Positions 17,067 through 27,529 of a stretch of DNA of 28,824 nucleotides are shown one piece after another. Location of the stretch: the NCBI GenBank assembly GCA_001724245.1, contig MEDX01000103.1:1-28824 (forward strand), written 5' to 3'. The translations under genes were made by a program, and so were the position numbers. Source of the DNA: Fonticula-like sp. SCN 57-25. Taxonomy: Eukaryota; Nucleariida; Rotosphaerida. Position 1 is the stretch's first letter; each line of letters begins with the position of its first letter. Below the pieces are notes generated by a model, which saw nothing but the letters and a program-made list of their open reading frames with translations, was not told the DNA's origin and did not search any database.

Positions 17067-20000
17067 ATGGCCAACTCCTCGCCTCCGATAGAGAGCTCTG
17101 CTATGGCTCTTTTAAGTGACATGAGCTCGCTGGATCCCTTGCCGGCGGCCATGACAGCGACGCATGACGAGCCGCCGCACAGGAACAAGGACGCGTCCTC
17201 CGAGTCCACCACGGGCCTTCTTGCCGACACGAGCGCCAACTTTACGGACAGCGACAGCGACGCCGTTGTGCCCTCCGCCGCTACCAACGGAAGCGCGATC
17301 GACGGCGATTCTTCCGATGACGACTCGTCCGACGGCGACTCTTCCGACGTTGAATCTGTGGCCGTCGTGCCTGATGCCGCGCCAACGATCGAGTTAAACG
17401 ACTTTGCCGCGTCGCCCGCCTCCAATTCCAAAGAAGCCGCGCCGGCGACTGCCATTTCACCTTCTCGCACTCCCTCTGATTCGTCCGCTGGCGCTTCAGA
17501 TTCGCGTGATTCCTCATCTGACGCCAACGGCTCCTCCAAGCTGAGCCGCCGCCAGCGCCTTCGCCAGCTCCAATACGAGTACCGCAACTACATTAGCCAG
17601 TCCGCGCGCGAAGTTCGCCGCAACAAGATGCAGTTTGCGCTCGGCTGCACTTCCATCTTTCTCGTTGTTGTGATCGTGTCCGTGTCGATCTCGACGCTTC
17701 AGTACTCGCCCGTCCTCTTCCTCGGCCTCGCCGAGAGCCAGTCCGGCGAGATTGACCTTTCCATCAGCGCGACAAGCCGCACTGGCTTTTCCGGCCTCAA
17801 CTACACCCTCATCAGCTCTTTCCTCAGCGATCACGGCGACGCCAGCATGCAGTACCACACCCCGCGGCACACCTTTGAAGCGGACGTGTACAGCGGCAAG
17901 GACTGCGCGCCGTGGAACGCGAGCGACCCGACCGACTCGCAGTGGACGTACAAAACGCCGCAGGACGTCGGGCGGCCGGCAGACTACCTCGTGCGCTGCT
18001 CCAACGCGTACAGCGAGTGCCTCAGCTACAACTGCGACTACCCGCAAGCGGGCGTTTTTTACCTCATCGACTCGGAAAAGGAAAAGGAAATCGGTCTCGG
18101 ACGCTCATGGGAATACCCCAAAGTGCCCAAAGTACGCACATTCACTTCTTTATAGGCCAATTTATCTTGGAATTGTGACTAAATATGCGGCTTAGGGGTC
18201 GTGTTATGTGCAGAATAACCTGGCGAGGTCACTTGATGTTGGAGTTGGCGACTATATTTACGTGTCTGTGAAGCTGAATGATGAAGAGGCGGCGTCGTTT
18301 TATATGGTGTCGGCCGGGTACAACTTTACAGTGAGGACGAATTCGACTTATTTGGCAAATATTCCATTGAGGGTTGACGCAATCATTCCATCGACGACCA
18401 ACAAATGGAGCGCGTCAGTGAGAAATGGTACGAAAGGGGAAAGGGGAGAATAGTATAATTATGAGCATGATGAAATGATGCTGTATTGATGATGAAATGG
18501 TGTTGAAATGGTGTGAAAATGATATGGAAATGTTGATGAAATGGTCTGTTTTATACTGTACTATATTGTATAGTACTGTATTGTACTGTATTGAATTGTA
18601 TCATATTGCATTGTATTGTATTGTATCATACTGTATTGTATTGTATTGTATTGTATTGTATTGTATTGTATTGTATTGTATTGTATTGTATTGTATTGTA
18701 TTGTATTGTATTGTATTCATTGTATTCCATAGTCTATTCCTTACTATATTCCATTTTCCATTCCATTTACTAACACTCTTTCCCTTTCCCAGTTGTTATG
18801 ATTGAACTTGAAGATTTTCCTTCCCTCCTCTCCCTCGCCCTCTCCTCCTCCGACCCCCAAATCCCCCCCCCCTTCCGCTCCGCCATCGCCTCCGTCCCCC
18901 CCCACTCCGGCGTCAGCACCGTCCTCCTCAACCTCCCCTCCCCCCGCTTCGACTTTTACCGCTCCACCACCTTTGCCACCAACGCGCGCTCAGTCGTCGC
19001 GTGGTCTTCCGACACACTCTTCCTTCTCGGATTCGACCAAGTTGACGCAATTCTTCCGTGCCTTCGCGAGCTGCAAGCAACGAATTTCGCGTCGGCTTTC
19101 CTTGGACTTATGCTAAATATTGTCATTATTTTGCTGACACTTATATCGACGCTGCTCATCTATTCGCTGCTGATGATTAGCGTGGAGGCGAGGACGTTTG
19201 AGTTGGGTATTTATAGAATGGTCGGGATGAGGAGGGCGGGGCTGCTGCAGATGATTTTGGTGCATGCGTGGATGTTTGCGGTGCCGGCGTGGGTGTTGGG
19301 GTTGGTGATCGCGCAGATCGTGTTTGCGGTGGTTGCGAATGCACTCAGTAATCTCTCTAGTCTCAGTGTACGAAGGGGGATTTGGCCACGTGGTGGATTT
19401 ATGCATGATTGGTCGTGTATGGATATCTGATCTGACACTGTTCATGCACTGTTGGTATGGTTGATGTTGTGTATTAGATATATTTTTGTTTGATTGTTTA
19501 TGTGTTTTATGTTACTGTTTGTGTATTAGATATATTTTATTTTACTGTTTATGTCCTTTTTTTCACTGTTTTTCATTGATTTTTATTGATTTTCATTGAT
19601 TTTCATTGATTTTTAATGCTATCTCGACCCTCACATTCATATCTATTTCAGGTTGCTCCTCTGCTGAGCTCGCTTGGAGTTGAAATTGCGACACTTCTCG
19701 GTCTTGTCATTCCCCTTATTGCCGCCATTCTCCCTATCAAGGTACGCCTTTCACTTATACTTTCTCTATATTAACCCTTTCACTTTAGGCTGCATTGGGA
19801 AAGAACTTGCATGATGCACTTGACTCGAGCAGATCAAAAACAAAGGCCGTCGAAATTACAGTTTCGCGCGCGACGGTCGACCAGCACTCTTTTATCTTTT
19901 TCACTGTACGTCCAGAAAAAATATGATGGGGATCACGTGGGGATCAGGTGGGGATCGTGATCGTGATGTCGTGATGTCGTGATGGCGATGCTGATGCTGA

Positions 20001-22315
20001 TCTGATCGTGTGCTAACCAATCATCTAGACGGGTATTCTTTTGACGGCGTTTGGGTTTATGATTTACTACTTTTTGCCGCTTGCGCTCCTTGGCGGTGAC
20101 GTCACTTCGCTGTTCAACATCTTCCTCGTCATCATCATGTCGATGATGATCGGCCTCGTGATCCTCGCGCTCAACTTCCAGGTACAATGCTGACTGTGCA
20201 TTTTTGTGATTTTTGCTGACTGTGCAATCCAGCCCCTGCTCGAGCAGCTGCTGATCAAGGTGTGGTTCCTCGTGTTTTTCTTTGAGAACCCGTCGATCCC
20301 GGGCATCGTCGGCAAGAACCTTGTGGCTCACCGTCGCCGGTACGCTTTTTGTCATTTTTTGGCTATTTTTGGCTACTTTTTTTCTTTTTTGTGCAAAAAC
20401 ATCTTGGCCATCGTGCTCATCTTGCTCATCTTGCGCGTGATCAGGAACCGCAAGACGGCGATCACGTACTCTACCGCACTCGCCTTTATCATTTTCCTCG
20501 CTGTTGCCGTCGATGTCGAGCTGCGCACTGTCCAGTACGACGCGTACATCAGCACGGGCTCTGCGCTGCGCGTCACCGCGTGGGACTTTGACAGCGACGG
20601 CCTGCCAAAGGGGATCGCGTCCATGGCCGTGCTCGAGGAGTGGGCCGAGGCGCACCCGTACGTGCAAGACTTTAGCTGGGTGTCGTACCATTTGCGCGAC
20701 ACGTGGCCGCTCAGAACTGCCACGGAAATCGAAACACTCGGCCAGTACGCCCTTTGACGATATGAAAAATGGCCATTTCTGACACTTTTTGCCACTTTTT
20801 CGCCACTTTTTTCCTTTTTTAGGTACACAAGCAGCAGCCAAAACATATATGGAGCGACGCCAAACGTCGTCGACACGCTTTTGAGCATGTTTTACAGCCC
20901 AGGCGAGGTGGATGACGCGTCGCCATATTCGATTTCCGAGCAGCTGTACACGCCAAAGGGGTCGCGCGGGTCACTTTTAGGGGCGAATTTTATTGCAGAT
21001 ATGGACATTACGTCATTGGAATCGCGTTTTCAGGTGACTGTGACGAGTAATACGAGGCCGCTGCAGCGCGTCACGAGGACAATTATGTCGCCAATTTCGC
21101 TCGTCAGGGGAATGTACGTGGCGGGAAAGTGGGAAAGCGGATAATGATTGATTGATGAATGATTATGATATATGATGATATATGATGATTTTTATGGCAT
21201 TGTGGTGTAATTTTGATGTCTTTTGATTGTCAGTTTGATATTGTTCGTGATTTTTATGTCACTTTTTTGTCCATTTTTGGTCATTTTCGGTCATTTTAGT
21301 CATTTTCGGTCATTTTTCGGTCACTTTTCGCCATTTTTCGCCATTTTTACTGACTATTTTGCAGTGCTTTGTTCAGTATGTCGTACTTTAGCGACAGCAG
21401 CAATGACATGGTCGTTTCACTTCCGACACTCGTCGACCTCTCTGAAGGCCAGTTCATGTCCGTCATGGACCTTCCCATGCGCTTCATGCTCCTCAAGACG
21501 CCCGACGGTGCGTACTGAACGCTCATTGGCTGCTTTACTGATGGCCACGTGGATGAAGGGATTACTGATGATGAGATGGATGAGCTGATTCGGTCGATGC
21601 CGTCGCTCAGTGTCGGGTTTGTTGATGATGCGCGCGATGACTTTTCGGCGTTTGTTGGCCAATCAGAGACGATTAAATGGGTTTTCCAGGTGCGAATTTG
21701 GGAATAAATTGTTATTTTTGGTTGAATTATGGTTTAATTGTGGTCGAATTGTATTGAATTGTATTGAATTGTGTTTGAATTGTGGTTGGATTGTGCAAAA
21801 TTGTGTTGATTTTTGGTTGATTTTTTAAGGTTTTGGTCAATTTTAGTGTTGAATTTGTGTCATTTTCGTTCTTTTTTGTCACTTTTTGTCACTTTTCTTT
21901 TCTTTTTCTTACTTTCGCTAACTTTCTTCTCCAGATTGTGACGATCTTTACAATGATCATTGCCTTCTTCTCGCTCAACACCTCCATGTACACCAACATT
22001 GTCGAGCAGTCCAAGGAGATCGGCATTCTTCGCGCGCTCGGCCTCACGCGCGGCGCCATCTTCCGCATCTACACGTACGAGGCGCTCTTCCTCGTGCTCT
22101 CGTCGGCCTTCCTCGGATCCTGCATCGGCCTGCTCATCGGCTGGTCCATCTCGGCCCAGCGCGCGCTCTTCACGCAGGTGCCGATCTCGTTTTCGTACCC
22201 GTGGGACCTCGTCATTACAGTGTCTATTGTCGCCATCATTTGCGCGCTCATCTCGACCGCAACGCCCGTCGCGCGGCTGGTCATGCGGCCCGTCATCGGC
22301 ACACTCAGATCCTAA
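17067..22315 (+). CDS. Large FtsX/MacB-type permease with two FtsX domains
   Basis: Twelve exons: 17067-18131, 18196-18427, 18793-19367, 19652-19741, 19789-19905, 20029-20181, 20233-20339, 20445-20744, 20823-21113, 21365-21507, 21559-21689, 21935-22315. All phases agree, giving 1194 aa. Residues 1-160 are an acidic Ser/Asp/Ala-rich cytosolic region, followed by a basic stretch and TM1 (about 192-215). A large extracytosolic domain with Cys pairs follows, then the first FtsX block (about 530-745) with EARTFELGIYRMVGMRR. After HRRRNRKTAI comes another TM (about 785-805), a second extracytosolic domain, and the last FtsX block (1068-1194) with EQSKEIGILRALGLTRG. FtsX/MacB permeases couple to an ABC ATPase; none is encoded here. 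Introns are rich in simple repeats. The intron 10 acceptor (AAG) is the weakest junction. Confidence 0.88.
18631..18717. repeat. (TATTG)n pentanucleotide microsatellite in permease intron 2
   Basis: About 17 near-perfect tandem copies of TATTG, flanked on the left by degenerate copies from about 18550. The array lies inside the 365-nt intron 2 of the permease gene and is read as a spurious YCIVL-repeat open frame. Confidence 0.9.
19922..20012. repeat. GATC/GTGAT-rich simple repeat in permease intron 5
   Basis: Overlapping short repeats: GTGGGGATC twice, then runs of gatcgtgat, gatgtcgt and gatgctgat. They sit between the GTACGT donor at 19906 and the TAG acceptor at 20028. This is low-complexity intronic DNA. 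Confidence 0.6.
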
Positions 22316-22397
22316 GGCGAGTCAACCCCTTTGCAGAAAATATGTTTTGTTTTGTATTATGTCAAGTATATATGAATACACAGAGTCTTGTAGCAAA

Positions 22398-22679
22398 CTA
22401 GGAGCGCGGGGCGGGCTGGAAGGGGACGGCGCCTTCGGCAATCGCCTTGGCAAACGCTGAAAGTGAACAGTCAGCAACGAGAACGGGATGCTGGCGGCGG
22501 CGTACCAGTGCCGAGATTCTCAGTCACATTCGAACGATCAAATGAAGTAGGCGGCGTCGCGGGGCGCACATCCTTTGCCTTGCCGCCACCGGCCGCAGCC
22601 GCGTACCCTAATGAGCGAAAAGATGCGTCAGAAAGAGGAGGAGGGCATCGCATCCCTGCATACCGAGCTTGTCGCCCAT
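22398..22679 (-). CDS. Small orphan protein, 58 aa, three exons
   Basis: Exons 22679-22664, 22607-22506 and 22456-22398 give a frame-consistent 58-aa product starting MGDKLG and ending with PFQPAPRS. The introns are 56 and 49 nt, with GTATGC and GTACGC donors and TAG and CAG acceptors, the same style as elsewhere. The product is Gly/Ala/Lys-rich at first, then has a helix-compatible segment (SNVTENLGTAFAKAIAEGAVPF). I recognise no family. The frame is also open upstream of this ATG as far as about 22790, encoding Cys-rich sequence (ECRFWCDLLEGQ), so a longer product with another 5' exon is possible. It is divergent from the gene at 22879. Confidence 0.45.
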
Positions 22680-22878
22680 CAGCACGACACACTGCCCCTC
22701 GAGTAAATCGCACCAAAACCGGCATTCGGACTTTAAAAGGGCGTGATGTCCAAAAAAGGAAATCTGCTGATCGAAATCAGAAGAATCAGAGGAATCAGCC
22801 TCGTGACTGCTGATTCAGCGCGGCCCAAAACACCGACGCCGACCCGCTTCCCTCCCGCCCCCACTTGCTCTCGCCGCC

Positions 22879-23524
22879 ATGTCGTCGACGTCCGCGTCCC
22901 GCGAAGAGATCAGTCTGAACTGGGGTGACCACTTTAGCGAGATCCATGCCGCCCGTGCGCTCTCGCGATCGCAGCCCTCATGATCCAACTGACCCCATGT
23001 CTAGTTGCCATTGAAAAGTCCGGTGGCAAGCCGTACGAGCGCCTCGAGGATCTGACCGGTACGAATACCCGTTTGTCATATGGAAAGGCTTGCTAACGGG
23101 AGCGGCGGAATAGACGAGCAAAAGTTGGTGCGCATGCAGGAAATCATGAACTTGAAGGATCTCGCGCTCGAGGGCATGACGTCAAAATTGGTCAAGGTGC
23201 GTCGGCCATCGCGTGCTTGCTCGATATTTAGGCCAGCATTACTAACCAATGTTGAATATGACTTGCTATTCCTATAGGCGAATGAGGAGCTGCACGCGAT
23301 CCAGAGCGTACGATTCCGATCCCCCTGACGATCCCTTTCTGACCCCCGCATTCCACCAGCGCTACTTTTTCTCGCTATTCATGAACATCAAGTTGACAGC
23401 GCGCGAGCTGCCCAAGAACAGCGACCTCACTGGCGAGCAGCTGTTCTCGATGTGCATCGAGGCGGAGGTGCCCGTGGACAACTGGCCAAAGTTCATCTCG
23501 ACGCATTACTTTAAGAACATCTAG
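22879..23524 (+). CDS. Conserved-looking coiled-coil orphan, 135 aa
   Basis: Five exons: 22879-22954, 23005-23058, 23114-23196, 23278-23307 and 23360-23524; all phases agree. The first half is a long charged helix (ERLEDLTDEQKLVRMQEIMNL, then LALEGMTSKLVKANEELHAIQ), predicted to be a coiled coil. The second half (RYFFSLFMNIKL, then LTGEQLFSMCIEAEVPVDNWPKF) looks like a small helical domain. There is no signal peptide or membrane segment. The density of introns and clean frame joins argue for a real gene under selection. I do not recognise the family; a cytoskeletal or complex-scaffold subunit is a guess. Exon 4 encodes only ten residues. ATG context is GCCGCCATG, close to the Kozak optimum. 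Confidence 0.7.
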
Positions 23525-23930
23525 ATGGGAGGGCGCAGCGCATGAGCGGCTTTATATACATTCTTTTGGCTATTTGGACATCTCACAACAATACGAAATG
23601 TACAGGTATTTTTTATATGCGCTACGCAATGCAGGTGGTATTACTTTCTCTCTTTCGCCCAATAATAAATGCACTTTTAACGATCATCTGACGTCATGGT
23701 TTGGCAACGCATTGCTTTCGCAACACAATACAGCACTGGAATAGTTGCACATTCATCGCCAGTTCGCGCTTCTATTCACACATAGAGCGAGCTTTTTTAT
23801 ATTCAGCCAAACGCGCCTGATCTTTTGATCTTCCCATTTGAGCGCAGCATTCTTTTGTATTTTGCGCAGTCACCGTTTGCAATCCACTGTCGCCTGATCC
23901 CGCGCAGATCCCTCTGCGTCATTGCGCGGC
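23525..23930. other. Intergenic region before WDR37
   Basis: 406 bp, AT-rich, with no ORF, CCAAT or CACGTG box that I can support. It should hold the 3'UTR of the coiled-coil gene and the WDR37 promoter. Confidence 0.4.
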
Positions 23931-26268
23931 ATGAACTCAAACAGCAGCAGTAGTAGCAGGCTTCCGTCGCCTCCCCTCACGGCGCCCACTGCGGGCATTC
24001 TCCCAGCGCCGACCCCCATTGTGATCCCCACGACACAGCATGCCGGCAGCTTTGACGCATCGGCGGCATCGGCATCTACCTCGCCGCGATCGCCGTCGGG
24101 GTCCGGGCACCTCGGCCAGCGCCGCGGGCCCATGCAGGCCATTCGCCAGCTGAGGCGCGCGGCCGGCGGCGCGGCAGCCGACTTTGGATCAACGGGATCC
24201 CTCGGCGGCGGGAGCAGCGTCCCGTTCCACATCGACAGGCTCAGATCCCTCTTTGGCGAGATCGAGAACGAGGTGCGCGCTCATTGAATACTTAATTATG
24301 GTGTTTCTTATGCGTTTTCCTATTTGTTTTGATATACAGGTAACGTCAATACTTGAAGAAAACCAAGCGCGTACGTCCCGTTTTATGATCTCCTCCCTTC
24401 TTTGTTTTGTTTACTGACCCGGATCCCCCATGCAGTGAGGCGCAGACTGGAGCGCTACGAACCAAACGTCGACTTTGACTACGCCGACGAGGACGTCTTT
24501 TACGAGCGCAGCGGCAAGGCGACGCCTCCTGTCGGCGCAGTGCGGGTGCGCGATCCCCATTTCCACCATCACCCGATGCCTGATGCTGATGCTGATGATG
24601 GTGATCAGAGGGAAAGGATATCGAGGAATACGTGGACGCCGACGCGCAAGTACCTCGGGCACCGCGACTGCGTGTGGGAGGTGACGATGGCGCAGGCGAG
24701 GCACGCGTGCTTGGGGACGGCGTCGGCGGACCGCACGGCGCGGCTGTGGAGCCCAAACTATCAGAGCAATGTTTACAACTATGCGGCGCACAAGGGATCA
24801 GGTGCGAGGAAAAGTGAAGAAAATTGTGTGGTTTTGAAGAGGGAAATTTATTGTTTTGCTGTTGTTTTAGTGTTGTTTTGGTGGTTTTTGCGTCATTTTT
24901 GGTGTTGCCGAAACTATGATGGTGTATTTTATGAGTTAATCTTGTCTCCTTTATGGTATCTTCTATGGTAACTTTTATGATATATTTTTTGATATATTTT
25001 ATGATGATTTTTGTGTTGTTTTCGTGACAATTGTGCATCAAATTGTGTTGTTTTTGTGTCACTTTTTTTTCCTTTTTCCTCTATTTCCACTCTTTATCGC
25101 TCTCTTTTCTCACATACTTCTTCCCATCAGTAAATTCGATTCGGTTCCACGCGACCGATTCCCTTGTCTGCACCGCTTCTGGCGACCGCACCGTCCACGT
25201 GTGGCGCATTCCCGCCGTCGTCACAAAAATCCTCGGCCAGGCGAGCGCCGTCCCCGCCGAAGCGCAGCGCCGCAACAGCATCTCGGGCGCGACGATCCCC
25301 GGCATCGACGATCTTGCCAATCTCACCGGCAAAGGTACATAAAATCCACCCATGAATCCGGTGCTGACTTTTTGGTAGTGCCGCTGGTGCGCCTGAGTGG
25401 GCATGGCGATGCGGTGAGCGCCGCCGACTGGTACGCGGGCGGAACGCGCATCGTGTCGGCTGGCTGGGACAAGGCGGTGCACCTATGGGACGCGCAGGCG
25501 AGCGGGTCTCCTTTGTCGATCTTGCCAGGTACGCGCGGGATCTCTTTTTTTGACGTTTTCCCGCCAAATTCGTGCTGATCACGCCGATCGCACAGGGCAT
25601 CAGGGCCGCGTGACGGGTGTCGCGGTGCACGCGACGGACGACGTGCTTGCGACGTCGAGCGCCGACGGGACAGTGCGGCTGTGGGACCCGCGAAAGCCGA
25701 CGGGCGTCGTCGACAGCGTCAAGGTCCACGCCGCGTACGTCTCGCAAACTGCAAACTGTGTGGCTTATGGTATCTTTTATAGAAATGTGACGTCGGTGGT
25801 GTTTTCGCGGACCGACTCTTATATTGTGACAGCGTCGGACGACCGCTACGTAAAGGTGTGGAACCTAAAGTTTATGCGGTCGCCCATCAGCATCATTCGG
25901 AACGATGCGGGTGTCAACAGGTGCGCGAGAGGGAAAAGTGGGCGCAAATTTTGCGCAAAGTGGGAAAATGGGTGTGAAAGTGTGTGGAAAGTGAGCAAAA
26001 GTGGCCTTTTTTCCTTTTCTTTCATTCTCATGCCGTGATTAGGATCGCCATCTCGCCGGTTGGGAATCTGATTGCGGCGCCGCTCGATGACGGCGGCATC
26101 CGCATTTTCGATGTGAGCGGCGGGCGCGCCATGAAGATCCCGCGCTCGCTTCAAGGGCACCGCAAGGGCGTCACCGGGACGGCGTGGGCGCACGATGACG
26201 CGGCCATCTTTTCGTCCGGGTACGCCGAGGACGTCTTCAAGTGGGAGCCGAGCTGGGGCGCGGAATAG
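23931..26268 (+). CDS. WDR37: WD-repeat protein 37
   Basis: Eight exons: 23931-24272, 24340-24370, 24436-24801, 25131-25334, 25379-25528, 25596-25734, 25783-25920 and 26043-26268, giving 417 aa. A Ser/Pro-rich N-terminus leads to a short helix resembling human WDR37 (LRSLFGEIENEV against LLELFGQIEREF) and a second helix. The WD40 propeller begins YLGHRDCVWEV and LGTASADRTARLW; later blades read SIRFHATDSLVCTASGDRTVHVW and DDRYVKVWNLKFMRSPISIIR (human [21 protein letters not shown]). The last blade has IPRSLQGHRKGVTGTAW. WDR37 pairs with PACS proteins in animals and acts in ER calcium and traffic-related functions. The match extends along the whole propeller, so the specific name is well supported. 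Confidence 0.93.
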
Positions 26269-26359
26269 ATCATAATAGGAAAGAAACGTGCCAGAAATGT
26301 AATATTATACGCTGCAACTAAATAGAAAGGAACAATTAATGAGCATAAAGAGTCATTTT

Positions 26360-26570
26360 CTAGTTCTTTCTGCTCTTCTGCTCGACATTCTTGAACCAGT
26401 TGGCGAGCTCGTTAAAGTGATCCTTGATGTTTGGAAGCTGCGAAACAAAAAGGTTAACTACCTCAAAAAGACGCAATAAAAGCATATACCTCGTAGTTTT
26501 GAGCAAGAAAGGCGCCCGCTACCGTGCCGATGGTCGCACCAGCGCTAAAAAACGTCCACCGATGGTGCAT
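26360..26570 (-). CDS. STMP1: STMP1-like mitochondrial single-pass microprotein, 52 aa
   Basis: Two exons, 26570-26490 and 26437-26360, joined across a 52-nt intron (GTATAT donor, CAG acceptor, phase 0), give 52 aa. A transmembrane segment (TFFSAGATIGTVAGAFLAQNYE) is followed by PNIKDHFNELANWFKN and a basic tail. Human STMP1 (47 aa) has GFTLGNVVGMYLAQNYDIP and then a charged helix, so the Gly-spaced helix plus AQNY core are shared. In vertebrates STMP1 sits in the inner mitochondrial membrane and associates with respiratory complexes. The splice join falls right after AQNYE and restores the LPNIK continuation. The gene ends 92 bp from the convergent WDR37 stop. Its promoter holds four phased 10-bp repeats. 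Confidence 0.78.
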
Positions 26571-26600
26571 TGTCCCTGATGATCGCTGACAGAAGCGGAT

Positions 26601-26640
26601 TATAACCGACCAAAACCGACCAAAACCGACTATAACCAAC
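26601..26640. promoter_or_regulatory. Four phased 10-bp repeats upstream of the STMP1-like gene
   Basis: Four consecutive 10-mers: tataaCCGAC, caaaaCCGAC, caaaaCCGAC, tataaCCAAC. They lie 31-70 bp from the ATG of the STMP1-like gene (minus strand). Spacing of one helical turn would place all motifs on one DNA face. The array matches the one at 16907-16946 in length, period and core. Confidence 0.5.
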
Positions 26641-26760
26641 CCGATCGCGCGGGAAATCATCCGATGAAACGTAACCGTCCATGACTTTTGATTTAATGTG
26701 ACCTGACGAATAAAAATATGTTTCAAACAAAGAACAACGTACGTATAAAGCGGTGTCCAT

Positions 26761-26782
26761 TTTGTTCTGTTCGTCATTCAAC
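26761..26782 (+). repeat. Left subterminal direct repeat of IS607 element
   Basis: Begins TTTGTTCTGTTC and continues TCATTCAA. It matches the right copy at 28743-28764 in the same orientation with two mismatches and one gap over the first 21 bases. Probably a recombinase binding site or element end. Confidence 0.5.
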
Positions 26783-26833
26783 AACGCAGGACGCCGACCA
26801 ACGACTGCTCCACGGTACCAACGTCGCGTATCG

Positions 26834-27529
26834 ATGCGTGCCAGGGCAGAGCACTACGGCCCCCACCTGATCACCGCCGCCCATGCGCGTCGCACACTCG
26901 ATATCTCAAGGACCACGCTGCGACGCTGGTGCGACCTCGGTCGCGTGCGGTTCACCGTCGCCGATGGTAACCGGCGTTACCACGTCGCCGACCTTGAGCG
27001 TGAGCTCGGTGCCAGCGTCCCCGCGTCCACCGCCCCGGAAAAGGCGCGCGTCATCTACGCCCGCGTCTCGTCCACCCACCAACGCGCCGACCTCGACCGC
27101 CAAGTCGCCGACCTCCAGCGCGCCTACCCACAGCACGAGCTCGTCACCGACGTCGCCTCCGGGATCAACTGGCGCCGCCCCGGCCTGCGTGCCCTTCTGG
27201 AACGCGTCCTCGCAGGCACTGTCGCTGAGATTGTGGTGGCCCACCGCGACCGGCTCTGCCGCTTCGCCTTTGACCTCGTCGAGTTCGTCTGCTCCCAGTC
27301 CGCGTGCCGCATCGTGGTTCACGGTAGCCACGACACCGAGACCAGCGAGCTCGCCGACGACCTCCTCGCCATCGTCACCGTGTTTGTCGCGCGCAATAAC
27401 GGAGAGCGTTCGGCGCACAACCGGCGCCAGCGACGCGAACACGAAGCCGCAGCACGCGTCCAAGCGCCAGAAGACCGACAAGCCTCCACCCACGCGAGTG
27501 CGCAAGATACGACTCTTCCCGTCGCCTGA
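26834..27529 (+). CDS. tnpA: IS607-family serine recombinase TnpA
   Basis: 231 aa from the ATG at 26834. An N-terminal MerR-like helix-turn-helix (LITAAHARRTLDISRTTLRR, then DGNRRYHVADLE) binds element ends. The serine resolvase domain follows: VIYARVSSTHQR with the nucleophilic Ser, DLDRQVADLQ, EIVVAHRDRLCRF and ELADDLLAIVTVFVARNNGERS, all IS607 signatures. It catalyses transposition through a circular intermediate with little target specificity. The C-terminal 40 residues overlap the frame of tnpB. No intron and no stop interrupt it. Its ATG is about 70 bp inside the left direct repeat. The element has similar GC to neighbouring host exons, so it may be adapted to this genome. Confidence 0.92.
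   Translation: MRARAEHYGPHLITAAHARRTLDISRTTLRRWCDLGRVRFTVADGNRRYHVADLERELGASVPASTAPEKARVIYARVSSTHQRADLDRQVADLQRAYPQHELVTDVASGINWRRPGLRALLERVLAGTVAEIVVAHRDRLCRFAFDLVEFVCSQSACRIVVHGSHDTETSELADDLLAIVTVFVARNNGERSAHNRRQRREHEAAARVQAPEDRQASTHASAQDTTLPVA

Noticed and set aside
18497-18805. Open frame with YCIVL repeats
   Set aside because: Translation of the TATTG microsatellite inside permease intron 2.
24346-25062. 238-aa minus-strand open frame
   Set aside because: Antisense to WDR37 exon 3 and its T-rich intron; the His/Lys-rich translation reflects the intron.
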